Assembly (NCBI GenBank): GCA_029378245.1
Contig: JARKIF010000136.1
Span: 1 to 64,000, forward strand
Length of the DNA stretch: 64,000 nt
Source of the DNA: Roridomyces roridus
Taxonomy: Eukaryota > Basidiomycota > Agaricomycetes > Agaricales > Mycenaceae
Direction: 5' to 3'
The translations under genes and the position numbers were made by a program. Of the stretch, positions 21,327 to 32,400 are shown piece by piece. Numbering within the stretch: the first letter of the stretch is position 1; each line of letters starts with the position of its first letter. Under the pieces are notes generated by a model. The model saw nothing but the letters and a program-made list of their open reading frames with translations. It was not told where the DNA came from and made no database searches.

Positions 21327-23548
21327 TCAAGAGGAGTCTATATCCATGTCAACGATTGCCTCAACCTCATCCCAGAACTCATCTGTCAGCTCTCTCTTTT
21401 TCGACACCACCCGTTTCTCCACCGTTTCACCATATAGCATCATCAAGACATGCACATAGAAGTCAAAGTTAACATCCGTCATCTGCCGCAGTTGGGACTC
21501 AAAGCCATTGAGCCAAGAGTTCAATTGCTCTGCGGTTTCGGTGTTAAATGCTCGAGTCTGATGCACGACACCGTTGTCATCGACCTCGGTAAGGACCAGG
21601 TCTGGCTGGGAGCCGTCGGTAGGTGCTGGATTACACCGTGTTCTGCATAAGATGTCAGTTGCACGGTGGCCGATGTAATGCCAAGCGTCGACAATGAATT
21701 TGGTGGAGGTAAGCCAGAGATTCGAGATATTCTGGGTGGCAATGTGACGCAGAAGGTCACAAGCCTTGTCGTAGGCGATGAAACTGGGTCTGCAATCGGG
21801 ATATTCCTGCCAGGTCTTGTTTATAAAGGCAAGAACCTGCGGGGTGCTTTCAGAGCGGTAGCATTTCCCCCAGCCAATTGGAACACCACAGGCCCACTGA
21901 ATTGTTTGAAGGCAATACGTAGACTTGGCTTTGAAGGTATGAACCACCTTGTTCCCGGGAGTATCGCCCAGCGATTGCAGATCAACCTGTAGGGTTGGCA
22001 GTCCGGCTGGAGCAGAATGATCGTCCGCCGCATTTTGCCGCCGAATTACGCGCTGTACTCCAGGAAAGGATAACCTGTGGAACCGATCATCATACTGCTT
22101 GTACCATGCAATATGTGTGGCATCATCACAGGTAAGGTCTTCTGAAGATCGCACATCCCGGCCGCATGGAATAATCCCGCACTTAGAGCGCAGGTCCAGG
22201 TGAGTTTCGCAAAAGCGCCCATTCTTGTAGTTGTAGAGAGGCCGCTCGCAAACATCAAGGGCGCATTTCTTGAGGAAACATCAGCTTCGAGAGTTATTTT
22301 GGCACTAGTTCACAATTACCCTGTGTGTGAGAGATTTTCCATCCATAACGGCCAAACGCGCGTAGCCCCTGGGAGAACCTTCCGCAGGAGCAGGCTGTTG
22401 AGCCAGCACCTCTGGCAAATTTGCGGGAAGTGGAGCAGCTTCAACGGCAGCATCATCCATCTATTGAAAGTCAGCTTGACATGCAATTTTGAATTTGACA
22501 AGCGCACCGCAGTAGCAGGACCAGCTTCCGACCCAACCACTTCTGTACCATCTCCCACCGGTGGTCCGCTGTGATAGCGTTTGATATGCGTGCAATCCAT
22601 GCACCCATGATGCATCGCGGATGGTATGACGCCGTGGTTTATTCCAATCGCCGCTCGAACTTTTTCTGCAAGACTTTTTGATGAAGAGTGAGCAGCACAG
22701 GTGAATGTGGTCGATTTATCGTGGGAAATGAGGAGGCGCCGGGAAAAATGCTCTAGGAAAAGCCGCTGCGACTGGCGGTAAGTGAAAGTGACATTGATAT
22801 CCTGGGTGAGCCCGTTGATCCAGTCTGCAAAATTTGACCAGCCAGAATGGTAACATTGCAAGGCCTTTTCCTGAGCCAATGCAATTCGCCGATGTACCCA
22901 GATGCCACTTTTGGAGACACGGAGATACTCTGCGTCGTACTCGAGCACCTCCGCACGCTCCCTTCCTGTCCCAACCCGCGTAATTCTATCTGGATAATAG
23001 TCGGCTTTGCAGGTAGCGCAGTGACCAACAACCAGGGTGGCTGACTCCCATTCAAAGGATGAATTGAGCACCCAGATGGACTGCATTTTGCCCTTGCGGC
23101 GACGGCGCAATGATGGGATGAGGTTGCGATGTGCTGGAGGGCAGTAGCGGCAGTTGAGTCTGGAGGTTGTGAGGATGGGGGGAGGGGACCGAAAGGCAAA
23201 GGAGGAAGGGTCGGAATTTGCATGCGTGAGACCCAACAGCAGGTATAGTTTGTCTATATCCGCACAGATGTAATTTGTGTACTCTGAGGCCGAGTTTATC
23301 CCTGTGAGCCATGCCTCCACTCCATTGGCCTCGTCCTCAAAGGCTCGAGTCAAGAGGACTTGAATTGTCTTCTTCCATCCCGTAAGAGGTGCTTGTCGGC
23401 GGGCCTCGTTAAGTTGATTGGAGTGTAGCAGAAAGATGGGGTAGAGGGTGATGAGGACACTGAGGACATAGATAGCTTGTTGCATGGCCAGCTCTGGAGG
23501 AAAGAAGAGCTCAAGAATAAGCCTCAGGTCCTTCACCGAAGCTACCAT
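21327..23548 (-). CDS. CxC5/CxC6-type KDZ-transposase-associated protein, about 707 aa
   Basis: Three exons on the minus strand, 23548-22508, 22460-22320 and 22268-21327 (introns 47 and 51 bases), sum exactly 708 codons. Cysteine clusters of the type linked to KDZ (Kyakuja-Dileera-Zisupton) transposases are visible: CRYCPPAHRN and VGHCATCKADYYPDR (CxC5-like), then HGCMDCTHIKRY, CERPLYNYKNGRFCETHLDL and KCGIIPCGR (CxC6-like). The second half resembles a transposase core, with the acid-bearing FIAYDKACDLLRH, FIVDAWHYIGHRATD and TETAEQLNSWLNGFE. The role is probably DNA transposition, or a domesticated version. An in-phase acceptor at 23541 and exon-like units up to 24429 suggest the true gene starts further upstream (see next entry). 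Confidence 0.8.
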
Positions 23549-23741
23549 GATGGTAGAAAGACAGATGCAATAAGATCAACGGAAGTATATCAAATTGATT
23601 TACGGTGGTAGCACACGAAATAATAATGACAGCGAGGTTGGTAGTGGATAGCGGGTGGTGGAAGCTGAAGGGGTGATCTATGCAGAGAGAATGAGCCCAT
23701 GCTTGAGCCACAGCGACAAAATTTGAGAGAGATATAGACAT

Positions 23742-24429
23742 ACCTTTCTGAGACTATCCACATCCACATCGATGAGCCACGCAATCTACGCCTTGGGGGG
23801 CATGCACGACAGAAGGGGGAGATCTAGGGGCAGAGGACGAACTCGAACATAAGCCAAACGGACCAGCTTTAGTAGAGATAGACGAACATTTGTGAAAAGC
23901 GCCCAACTTGATGAGCGCCAGACTCCGCATGGGACGCCGGCGCATTCTTGGGCTCAGCACCCTGGCGAGTGTATGCACAAGAAGGGGCACGTCTAAGGGA
24001 AGCTATTGAGCCCATACATGAGCGGAACAGAAGAGATTCAAGTGAGATGAATGTACCTTGGTAAAATGATTCTTTTCCGAGGGGCTGGCGGATTTGACAT
24101 GCAACCCCGGAACTTCCCCCGGAGCGACGCCTTGACGAGTGGAATCACGAGAAGGAGGACATGCGAGGGAGTCTAACGAGGTCAGACACGAGTGAAACGG
24201 ACAATATTTGACTGAAATGCACGTACTTTAGTCGAAGCTGGAAAGTGATGAGCTGGCAGATTCATCACGCAACGCCGGGGAGATCGCACACCCGAGGGCT
24301 CAGCAAGTCTATAGGCGGCAAAGATTGGACTCTGCTGCACAGAACAAGGTAAGGCATGAGGGAAACGGACGAAAATTGAGGGAGACACACCTGTTTGAGT
24401 GAAGAGTGTGTCCGGCCATGTCTTTCCTC
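23742..24429 (-). other. Tandem exon-intron-like units upstream of the CxC gene
   Basis: On the minus strand this region alternates about 80-135-base blocks with about 50-base intron-like stretches (GTACGT, GTACAT, GTGTGT or GTATGT donors; TAG/CAG acceptors). Blocks share a pattern: TCCCTCGCATGTCCTCCTTCT, CTTAGACGTGCCCCTTCTTGT and ATCTCCCCCTTCTGTCGTGC align, each followed by CACTCG.CA.GG.G. This looks like repeated duplication of one exon plus its intron. Some junctions keep phase (24391 to 24297, 24228 to 24180), others do not, so a complete gene model is not claimed. Confidence 0.45.
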
Positions 24430-24434
24430 GGAAC

Positions 24435-24913
24435 TGTAACATATGCCAGCACTTGCCGATGTTTCCCCCTATGGTCTACAATTTTTCTGATAAGTTTCTA
24501 TGATCTCCACTTGTAGGAATGATGGTTGATTTGACGGAAATAGCTATGCAATGTACTTGTATTTACGTGTGAAGTAGATAGGATCAATCCATCTTACTCT
24601 TGACTTCCATATCGCCTTTGTGCTTGGTCCATTGACCCGAGCTCGGAGGCACCTTGGATACAAGATAAGTGGTTCTTCAGCAATTGTTATTAACCAGCGG
24701 TTGTTTTCTAGCCACCCTACGCTTTGAGTAGACGTTCTGCTCGAGGTACAGCAAGGAGTGACTCAGGACGTTCCAGAGATTTCACTCTTTGCTGGTGTAG
24801 TTCACACCATTCGGACGGCGTCTTGGCTATCTTCGCTCGCCAGTGCTTCCCTCGGAGTCTCCCCAACTAACTATATTTGTGGGCTATAGTTTGTATCACA
24901 AACGCGTCCTACA
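24435..24913 (+). repeat. Left LTR of the gag-only element
   Basis: Starts TGTAACATATGCC and ends GCGTCCTACA; identical in length to the right copy. Confidence 0.93.
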
Positions 24914-25359
24914 AAGGTGGACACATTGGGAACTCCGACAACCTGGCTGGCGAATCTTCTAGTGGCTCTTGGAGGAGAGCAAGTCCTCCCCACATTTGGA
25001 GTGTACCACGGCAGCCGGCTTCCTCTCCGTCTCCTCCCTCTACGACGTCTACTACTCGACCAAAATCAGCTCTACTTGACCCTCCTGTGGACCTTGGCAG
25101 TGGGACTCCTCATTCTGTGGTCTTTGCTCCCCATCCCCCTTCCAACTCTCCGTCCTACACTCCATTTCAGCCGACACACAGGTTGGGGGGTCAGCGGGGA
25201 ATTCTCTCTCAAGGCCCTTCCGTCGGGGCTTTGCCACGAGGCCTGTCAACGCCCCATCAACAATCTGTCAAGTCTCCGGGTTCTCAAGCTTCCGGTCCTT
25301 CCCTTCCCACCATCGTGGGCTTGACAGATCTACACACGACTTCCTCGACTCAGGGTATA

Positions 25360-27576
25360 ATGGAGCAACCGGACTATGCAAACTTGAAACGGCGGATGGA
25401 TAACTTGTGGAATCAGTATGAGAAGCAGGATGAGAGTGTGGAGGATGCAACTATGTCGACATCTCAGTCTGCATTGATGCTGTCGATGAAAAAGCCGTTG
25501 GATCCCACGGAATACATGCAGTGGGAGGTTTCGGGCAATTATCGGGTTGCCCTCGAGCGGATTTTGTATCAACACGTGAATCGAACTGTCGGGGAACTGC
25601 AGTACTTTCTGGAAATGACAGCCAAATTGGTGCCAAACCGGTCTCGGTATTTTCATGTGGATCCCGAGAATGCTTTGCTCCCAATCCTGGGGGGCTGTGG
25701 AGATATACATCAGCTCACAGTTGTCTGGGAACTCCTTCGATCTCGACTTGAGTTGGGGCAGAAGTTTCTTCTGAAATACAAAAAGGAAATTGAGATGCCG
25801 GAAAGTATTGAGGTATTTTCACCGGTCTCAACCACTCAAAGTGTGACCGAAGGACTTCGGGAATTGGATTCAAATGAACAGAAGGCCAAACATATGTTGG
25901 CATACTACCCGCACCACAATGAATCATTTCACGGTGTGCGAGACAGTCTCGGAGTTGTAACGAGCAGCTGGAGCTCCCTTGATGATAGACTGCATGCTCA
26001 AGCTTCATCGGAAACTCCTGGGATCCAAGTAGAACAAGATCCCGACAACACCATGGGCACGAAAGGCAAAGGCAAATCTAATGTGGCTGATGAGAAGCAC
26101 GATCCCTGGGAAGCTGCAAGTATTTCTCGGTATCATAGAACACCCTCTTTGGACACTTCACAGGAGTCAGTGCACTCTGATAATCGAAGTCGAGGGGAAG
26201 TCCTAGCGGATATCCCCGTAGCCTTTCAGCCCCGTTCATTTCCATCCGCCCTGTTGGGCTCAACCTCAAAATTCAAAGACCAGCATACTTTCTGGGTGAA
26301 TATGGAAAGGAGGGATGCTAGAGTTGCAGCTGCTCCTACCACTCCAGTCCAGCCAGCTTCCTCTGATCCCAATATTTTGAAGAGAATGGCAGTTGGCCCT
26401 ATGAGCAGTGTCAGTGAACGGTATCGTCAGGAAACTGAGGGAGGATCCAGTTTCATACAGCAGAGAATTGGTCCTCCGTTGGCTCCACGTCCCTCCAATC
26501 CGTTCGAAACTTCCATTTGGACTTCTCCTCCACAGGATGTTGCTATTGTGAGAAGAGGCTTGCTGCCAAAATCCAGTGGCACCAGCGTACACTCTGAGGC
26601 CCATCATGCAGGACACGGCGGAGAAGAAAATCACGGCTTGGGAGGGGATCCCAATCCGGGAGGTGGACCTTCAGGAAATGGTGGAAGTGATCCGGATCCT
26701 GGGACTCCTAGAAGGGGAGGGCATCGACCTCCTGGTCCTCCAGGTGGTTCCGGCGGAGGACATGGTCCACCAGGCCCTCCTGATGGAGCCGGTGGAGGGC
26801 ATGGTCCTCCAGGGCCTCCTGGTACCAACGCCAACGGAACAAAGGGACCACCAAATTTGGCATATCTTCCAACTATTGATGTCAAATTGAAGCTTGGAGA
26901 TTTACCGGCCTGGGATGGCAACCACGATACTGCCATCAAATATTTCACAGATGTGGCCGAAGTAGCATCATTGGGTGGCACAGTTCCACAGCTATTGGGG
27001 CATTGGTTGGGAGCTCGCCTCGTTGAGGAATCACCTGTTCAAGTCTGGTATAGCAGTTTACCCGGACATCAGAAAGCACGGATGAAATCACACTGGATTG
27101 TTTTCCTTCAAGTGATCAAGGAGGAATGGCTTGGGCAGTTGTGGCAACGCAAAATGAACCAGGTCTATGAGTTGCAACGATTCCGGCAGAAGGGACATGA
27201 AACTGAGATGCCAAAGGCATATGTCAGCCGCCGAATCATGTATGTCCGCATGCTGATTGACACAGATGACGGGGGGCCAAGAGAGGTCTACCATATTATG
27301 GAAAAAGCTCCTATCTCTTGGTCGCCTATTCTGTTGTTGGAAAGCATCCAATCAACTCCCGAGTTGTTGAAAAAAGTCATTGAGCATGAGGATGCATTGA
27401 TCGAAGCATCCAGCCGTGACAGTGGGCAAGCTTTGACTACTGAAACACTGCTCCCAATGTTGCGCAGCCTCGGAATAAATGTCAGCGACAGCAACGCAAA
27501 TCTGGTGCAGGAATCACACTTTGCCGGGAATTCCTCTGATAATCCTGAGCCAGAAGAGGGCAAGGATATCATATAA
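25360..27576 (+). CDS. Gag-like protein of the non-autonomous LTR element, 738 aa
   Basis: The frame is open from 24877, inside the LTR, but the first ATG is 25360 (MEQPDYANLKRRMDNLW). The N-terminal half is charged and disordered. At about 26740-26830 there is a collagen-like GPPGPPG block. The C-terminal third (VKLKLGDLPAWDGNHDTA, YFTDVAEVASLGG, YSSLPGHQKARMKSHW, a tryptophan-rich LGQLWQRK, then AYVSRRIMYVRML) resembles the capsid domain of Ty3/gypsy-type Gag proteins of mushroom-forming fungi. There is no zinc knuckle and no pol. It would form the particle that packages the element's RNA. The long intact frame with no pol suggests selection for Gag alone or very recent origin. Confidence 0.75.
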   Translation: MEQPDYANLKRRMDNLWNQYEKQDESVEDATMSTSQSALMLSMKKPLDPTEYMQWEVSGNYRVALERILYQHVNRTVGELQYFLEMTAKLVPNRSRYFHVDPENALLPILGGCGDIHQLTVVWELLRSRLELGQKFLLKYKKEIEMPESIEVFSPVSTTQSVTEGLRELDSNEQKAKHMLAYYPHHNESFHGVRDSLGVVTSSWSSLDDRLHAQASSETPGIQVEQDPDNTMGTKGKGKSNVADEKHDPWEAASISRYHRTPSLDTSQESVHSDNRSRGEVLADIPVAFQPRSFPSALLGSTSKFKDQHTFWVNMERRDARVAAAPTTPVQPASSDPNILKRMAVGPMSSVSERYRQETEGGSSFIQQRIGPPLAPRPSNPFETSIWTSPPQDVAIVRRGLLPKSSGTSVHSEAHHAGHGGEENHGLGGDPNPGGGPSGNGGSDPDPGTPRRGGHRPPGPPGGSGGGHGPPGPPDGAGGGHGPPGPPGTNANGTKGPPNLAYLPTIDVKLKLGDLPAWDGNHDTAIKYFTDVAEVASLGGTVPQLLGHWLGARLVEESPVQVWYSSLPGHQKARMKSHWIVFLQVIKEEWLGQLWQRKMNQVYELQRFRQKGHETEMPKAYVSRRIMYVRMLIDTDDGGPREVYHIMEKAPISWSPILLLESIQSTPELLKKVIEHEDALIEASSRDSGQALTTETLLPMLRSLGINVSDSNANLVQESHFAGNSSDNPEPEEGKDII

Positions 27577-27588
27577 ACTGGGGGGCTC

Positions 27589-28067
27589 TGTAACATATGC
27601 CAGCACTTGCCGATGTTTCCCCCTATGGTCTACAATTTTTCTGATAAGTTTCTATGATCTCCACTTGTAGGAATGATGGTTGATTTGACGGAAATAGCTA
27701 TGCAATGTACTTGTATTTACGTGTGAAGTAGATAGGATCAATCCATCTTACTCTTGACTTCCATATCGCCTTTGTGCTTGGTCCATTGACCCGAGCTCGG
27801 AGGCACCTTGGATACAAGATAAGTGGTTCTTCAGCAATTGTTATTAACCAGCGGTTGTTTTCTAGCCACCCTACGCTTTGAGTAGACGTTCTGCTCGAGG
27901 TACAGCAAGGAGTGACTCAGGACGTTCCAGAGATTTCACTCTTTGCTGGTGTAGTTCACACCATTCGGACGGCGTCTTGGCTATCTTCGCTCGCCAGTGC
28001 TTCCCTCGGAGTCTCCCCAACTAACTATATTTGTGGGCTATAGTTTGTATCACAAACGCGTCCTACA
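27589..28067 (+). repeat. Right LTR of the gag-only element
   Basis: Matches 24435-24913 base for base in every segment I compared; preceded by CTGGGGGGCTC. Confidence 0.93.
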
Positions 28068-28498
28068 GGAACCTCTGTTTCAACTTCTCTGAAACGACTT
28101 GAGGCAGAGGTTAGTAGGAATCAACAAGAGGAATATAAGCACGCGCTTGGGGCGGCCCTCTCCAGGGGCTCCAATGCTAGTGCTCCAACTGAACTTGCAG
28201 AGAGGCAATTGACATGCCCGGGCTCCAATACGGCAAGAGACGATGATGTGGAGGAAGAGAGAGAGATAGGTGCCGTGTCAGGCGGTGTCAGGCAGGCGCG
28301 AGAAGTACATGTACAGCCCGTCCCCTCCTTTCGGTGTAGCGCCACACGAACGATGGTTGGGGGTGTAGCGACCAGTGGCGTGCGCTGTACTCCAAATACG
28401 GCGTCTCCAGAACGATGAGGGTGCCAAGATGGACATGGGGAGGAAGAGAGAAGACGCCTTTGTTTGGCAATCAACAAACGCGTCTCCTCGGGCGACAC
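28068..28498 (-). other. Possible 5' exons of the CxC gene, split by the LTR element
   Basis: On the minus strand a frame from 28498 reaches a GTGCTT donor after 28143. A perfect TACTAAC branch site precedes the acceptor at 28089, 54 bases on. The short exon that follows (28088-28068, then 24429-24391 beyond the retrotransposon) reads in phase as EVETEVPRKDMAGH and ends at a GTGTGT donor. If right, the gag-only element interrupts this exon. The protein part is basic and Ser-rich without a domain, so the model remains tentative. Confidence 0.35.
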
Positions 28499-28659
28499 CC
28501 GTGACGGGACGCGTCAAAAAAATACGGACGTCCGTGAATCTTGCACCACGCCTGATTCAGACTTCAATTCCTTTGACGAGCTCCAATTCAGAGTGGAATC
28601 TGTCTATATTCAAGGAGGAGTTAAATCCCTACATAGATAAGCTTGAAGCTACCTTCGCC
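28499..28659. other. Short spacer
   Basis: Separates the retrotransposon-flanking exons from the stop codon of the minus-strand SAP-like gene. No feature seen. Confidence 0.4.
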
Positions 28660-28999
28660 CTAGTCGGAGTCACTGCTGCTCGACTCGTCAGCGTCCAGGG
28701 TATCCGAGTCCATGACCTCCTTCAAGTTCTTCCCCTTGCTCTTCTTCTTTGGCTGCTCCTCCTCCTCCTCCTCCGAATCCACCTTCTTGGCGCGCTTGCA
28801 TTTCTTTGACTTGGAAGACTCCTCCTCATCGCTCTCCTCCTTCTTGGATTTGCGCTTCTTCTTCTTCTTCTTTGAGTCCTCCTCACTCTCCTCATCGCTG
28901 CTCTTCCCCTTTGATTTCTTCTTCTTCTCCTCCGCCTTGTGTTTTTCCTCAACGGTGTTCTTGAATATCCCATACTTCATGCTGGCATAATCCGACTCC

Positions 29000-29274
29000 T
29001 GTCAAAAGTTGATTATCATCCGCCCCGGGCCTTCACACCCGGCTTCTCCACTTCCTTACCCACGTCCACGCCATCGACACGTGTCCCTCAGTCTTTTGTC
29101 TCTTACGACGACTGAGGGGTACGTGCCTTTATCTCTTTCTTATGTATCTAGCATACTTACGAGTGTCTATGTAGTCTGCGCATTGCCGCGCTATCTAGGT
29201 ACTTAATATATCAGTCTTTTGTCTCTTACGACGACTGAGGGTCTGCGCATTGCCGCGCTATCTAGCTTCTGACA
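29000..29274 (+). repeat. Left LTR of the copia element
   Basis: TGTCAAAAG...CTTCTGACA. It contains two copies of CAGTCTTTTGTCTCTTACGA and of GTCTGCGCATTGCCGCGC, so the LTR has an internal duplication of about 60 bases. Confidence 0.95.
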
Positions 29275-29286
29275 GGTTATGGGCCC
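29275..29286 (+). promoter_or_regulatory. Primer binding site for an initiator-tRNA half molecule
   Basis: GGTTATGGGCCC directly follows the LTR. It is the complement of the anticodon-loop region of eukaryotic initiator tRNA-Met (GGGCCCATAACC) and not of its 3' end. This is the priming mode known for Drosophila copia. Confidence 0.75.
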
Positions 29287-29418
29287 CGGTGCTTTCTAGC
29301 TGCCGGACTACCTCTCAAGCACCCTCAGGCTTTCAAGACTCAAGTGCTCCTCGCAGGACACACTACTCCCTCTCCCCCACATCCTACACACCTACTCGCA
29401 CTCTTATCGATAACTATC

Positions 29419-32400
29419 ATGGCTTCCCGTGATAAGGATCAGACGGCACTCCGCACCGCGCGTGACTGGCCTGACTGGGAAATCCAGGTAGAGTCGGAGC
29501 TCCGCGAGAAGGGCTTATGGTCTGTTGTACAACATGGCCAACCCCCTGCTGCTGCTGCCACTGCCAGTACTGCTAGCACTACTCTCACAGTCCCGCTCCG
29601 TGACACCTTCGAGGAGAGGGACAGTCGTGCCCTTGGTCATATCCGTCTTCGTCTAGCCAAATCCCTCATCCCAAAGTACAAGACCCATACAGCTTCCAAA
29701 GCTCTGTGGGATGCTCTCAAAGGGGATTTTTCCAAAGCAAACAAAACAGAGATAGCTTTCAGCACACTTTTACAGCTGCAGAAGTTGAAACTTTGTTTGG
29801 AGGAGGGACAGGCTAATGTGACTCTAACGGTCATGGACAAGCACCTCGAGCGGTTCAGAAACATGCTCGACCGGCTTGACTCCCTTGGATACTCCTTGGA
29901 TGCAGACTTGCAGCCTTTACAGCTTCTCCTCACTCTTCCAGACACTGTGACTTTCAAAGCTCTCAAATCCTCTATCACTGGCTCTGTAGCTGCTGGAGCC
30001 AAACTGGCTCTGGATGATGTTGAAATCAAGCTTCTAGCCCACGCAGATCCCATCGAGGAAAATTCTAGTGATTCAGACACCACCTCTGCTAAAGCCAATG
30101 CAGCCTCGGAACGTTACTGTGTGTTCCACAAATCAAACACACATAACACAGCCGATTGCCATGCTATCAAGGCAGCAGAGAGGAATCGAAAGGAACAGGG
30201 CAAACAGAAGCGTGGGAAGAGCAAGGCTAAAGCCAGGGATGAGCAGGCTAATCCAGCAAATGATGGGGAATCAGATTCAGACAATGAAGCAAACATAGCT
30301 TATGTTTCCTCTGCTCTATACAAGAAGATTTCTGCTTATGTTGCGCGTGACTCAAATGGCCATCTTCAGGTCAAGGACTCTACTGGCCGCCGTTATGTTC
30401 TCATTGACTCTGGTGCTTCCTGCACAATGACTGGGAATGTGAAATACTTTGACATGTCCTCTCTACGCCGTCTTGATCCTCCAAGAAATGTACGCCTTGG
30501 TGATAATTCTTCATGCGAAGCTATTGCAACAGGTACCATGCATCTATCCTGCAAAACCAAACGTGGAATGGTTGAACTTTCAATTGAAAATGCACTTTTG
30601 GTCCCAGCATTCACAGTTACTCTGATTTCAGTCCACCAACTGGCTGCAAAGAAACTTGGCTCTCATTTTGTAGGAAACCACTGCACTGTTGAGCATGATG
30701 AGACCAAGGACATTGCCCTGGAAGCCACACATAAGCATGGTCTCTACCGTGTACAGTGTGAGCCCCTCGGAACTGACCCAAGGGCGCTGCATGCCATAGA
30801 CATCAATGACTTGCATCGGAGATTAGGGCATACAAATTTCGAGAGCCTTCGTCATATGTTCCGAAGTCGTCAACTACCAGGAATCACTTCACTCACAGGG
30901 GTCCCAGAATTTTGCGAACCTTGTGCTTTGGGGAAAATGAAGAAATTGCCTTTTGAGCGTAGCAGAACTGTTGCACGTGGACCTCTAGATATTATTTCAA
31001 CAGATGTCGGAGGACCTGTCAGTCCCCAAAGTGTGAACGGCTATCACTATTGGATTGTGATTGTGGACCACGCTACATCATTGCCTTGGGTTCTCTTTGC
31101 TCGCAAGAAGTCCCAAGTTTATAAAAAAACTCAAGGAGTGGCGTCACTTTGTAGAGCGGCATTTTCAAACACACATAGGACACTGGGAATTCTGTGCTGG
31201 ATGGAACCGTTTCACTAGAACTGATGGTGGGGGCGAATTTACATCGAAAGAAATGGAGGATGATTTTCGTCAACGTGGTATCATACATGAAACCACTGCC
31301 CCATACACAGAAGAGCAGAACGGCATGGCTGAGCGAATGAATCAAACTCTTGTTACTCGCTCTATTACCAATCTAGCTGCTTCCCATCTCCCACGAAAAT
31401 ATTGGGACCTTGCAATGTCTCATGCTGTCTACACTGTTGCTCGTTCTCCTGCCAGTGCACAGAATGGGAAAACTCCCTATGAAAGTGCCTATGATCGTCC
31501 TGTGAATATCAATCACATGCATCCATTTGGTTGCCCAGCCTATCCTCTTGTCCCAAAGAAGAAACGCAAAGGCAAATTTGCAAATCATGCCAAGCGTACC
31601 GTCTTCATTGCATATCATGAAGGAAAAGCCGCATATGATCTCTTGGATCTTGACAGCGGAAAAATTATCACTGCTAGACATGTCAAATTCAATGAGAGCT
31701 CACCTGCTCCTCAGGAAGTTCAAGATCCCTCTGAACCACGCCTGCAGCATACAGCAGATTTCGAGACCTTTGCCCAGGGTCTCAAACAAAGTAACACCCC
31801 TTACTTTGACACTGATGATTCTGATGAAATTGTCGAAATTCCTGTAGCTCCAGGAAATATACAATCATCAATCTCAGTGGGGGTACCTCAGACTTCTTCC
31901 CCAGTGGGGGCTTCAGATTCTCAGTCCGTGAAACAGGAATCAATCTCTGCACCATCCGGGCCACCATTGCGCCGAGTTGGTGGTGTACGACTTGATCCTC
32001 CACGCTCAGAAACTCATCCTAGACCACAACCTTCTCTGCCAGATGTCCCTCAGTTACTTCCCAGACGTACAAGTCGAGAGCGCACTGCGGCTACTCACCC
32101 AAATGCCATCTATGAGCAAGCAGCTGCAAAGCCACAGCAACTTCGGTCCAAACCAGCATCAACCCCAGAACAGGAAACAGATGCTCAGTGTCCCTCTACT
32201 CCACCTCAGCCCCAACATCTTGAATTGATTGAGGAAGAGGACGGAACATATGTTGTGGTTGATCCTGAAGACATAGAGTTCTTTGCTGGCTTAGCTCGTG
32301 ATGGTGTTGATTCCCACATCCCCAAAAGCTGGAATGAGGCGATGAATGGACCTGATGCAGATAAATGGCAGGCTGGACTGGATGAAGAACTAGCGAGCTT

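Larger units (their letters stand above)
24435..28067 (+). mobile_element. Gag-only LTR retrotransposon (non-autonomous)
   Basis: Two 479-bp direct repeats (24435-24913 and 27589-28067), TG...CA ended and identical wherever compared, flank one long open frame. The target duplication is GGAAC at 24430-24434 and 28068-28072. A purine run (GGGGGG) lies just before the right repeat. No protease, reverse transcriptase, RNase H or integrase is encoded, so copying must depend on a helper element. Equal LTR length and sequence point to a recent insertion. Confidence 0.93.

Noticed and set aside
28712..28990. Phe/Ser-rich plus-strand frame
   Set aside because: It is the reverse complement of the Lys/Glu-rich tail of the SAP-like gene.
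31061..31240. Programmed ribosomal frameshift in copia
   Set aside because: It lies within the integrase domain and not at a Gag-Pol border, and a second shift occurs at 33.2 kb; mutation or sequencing error is simpler.
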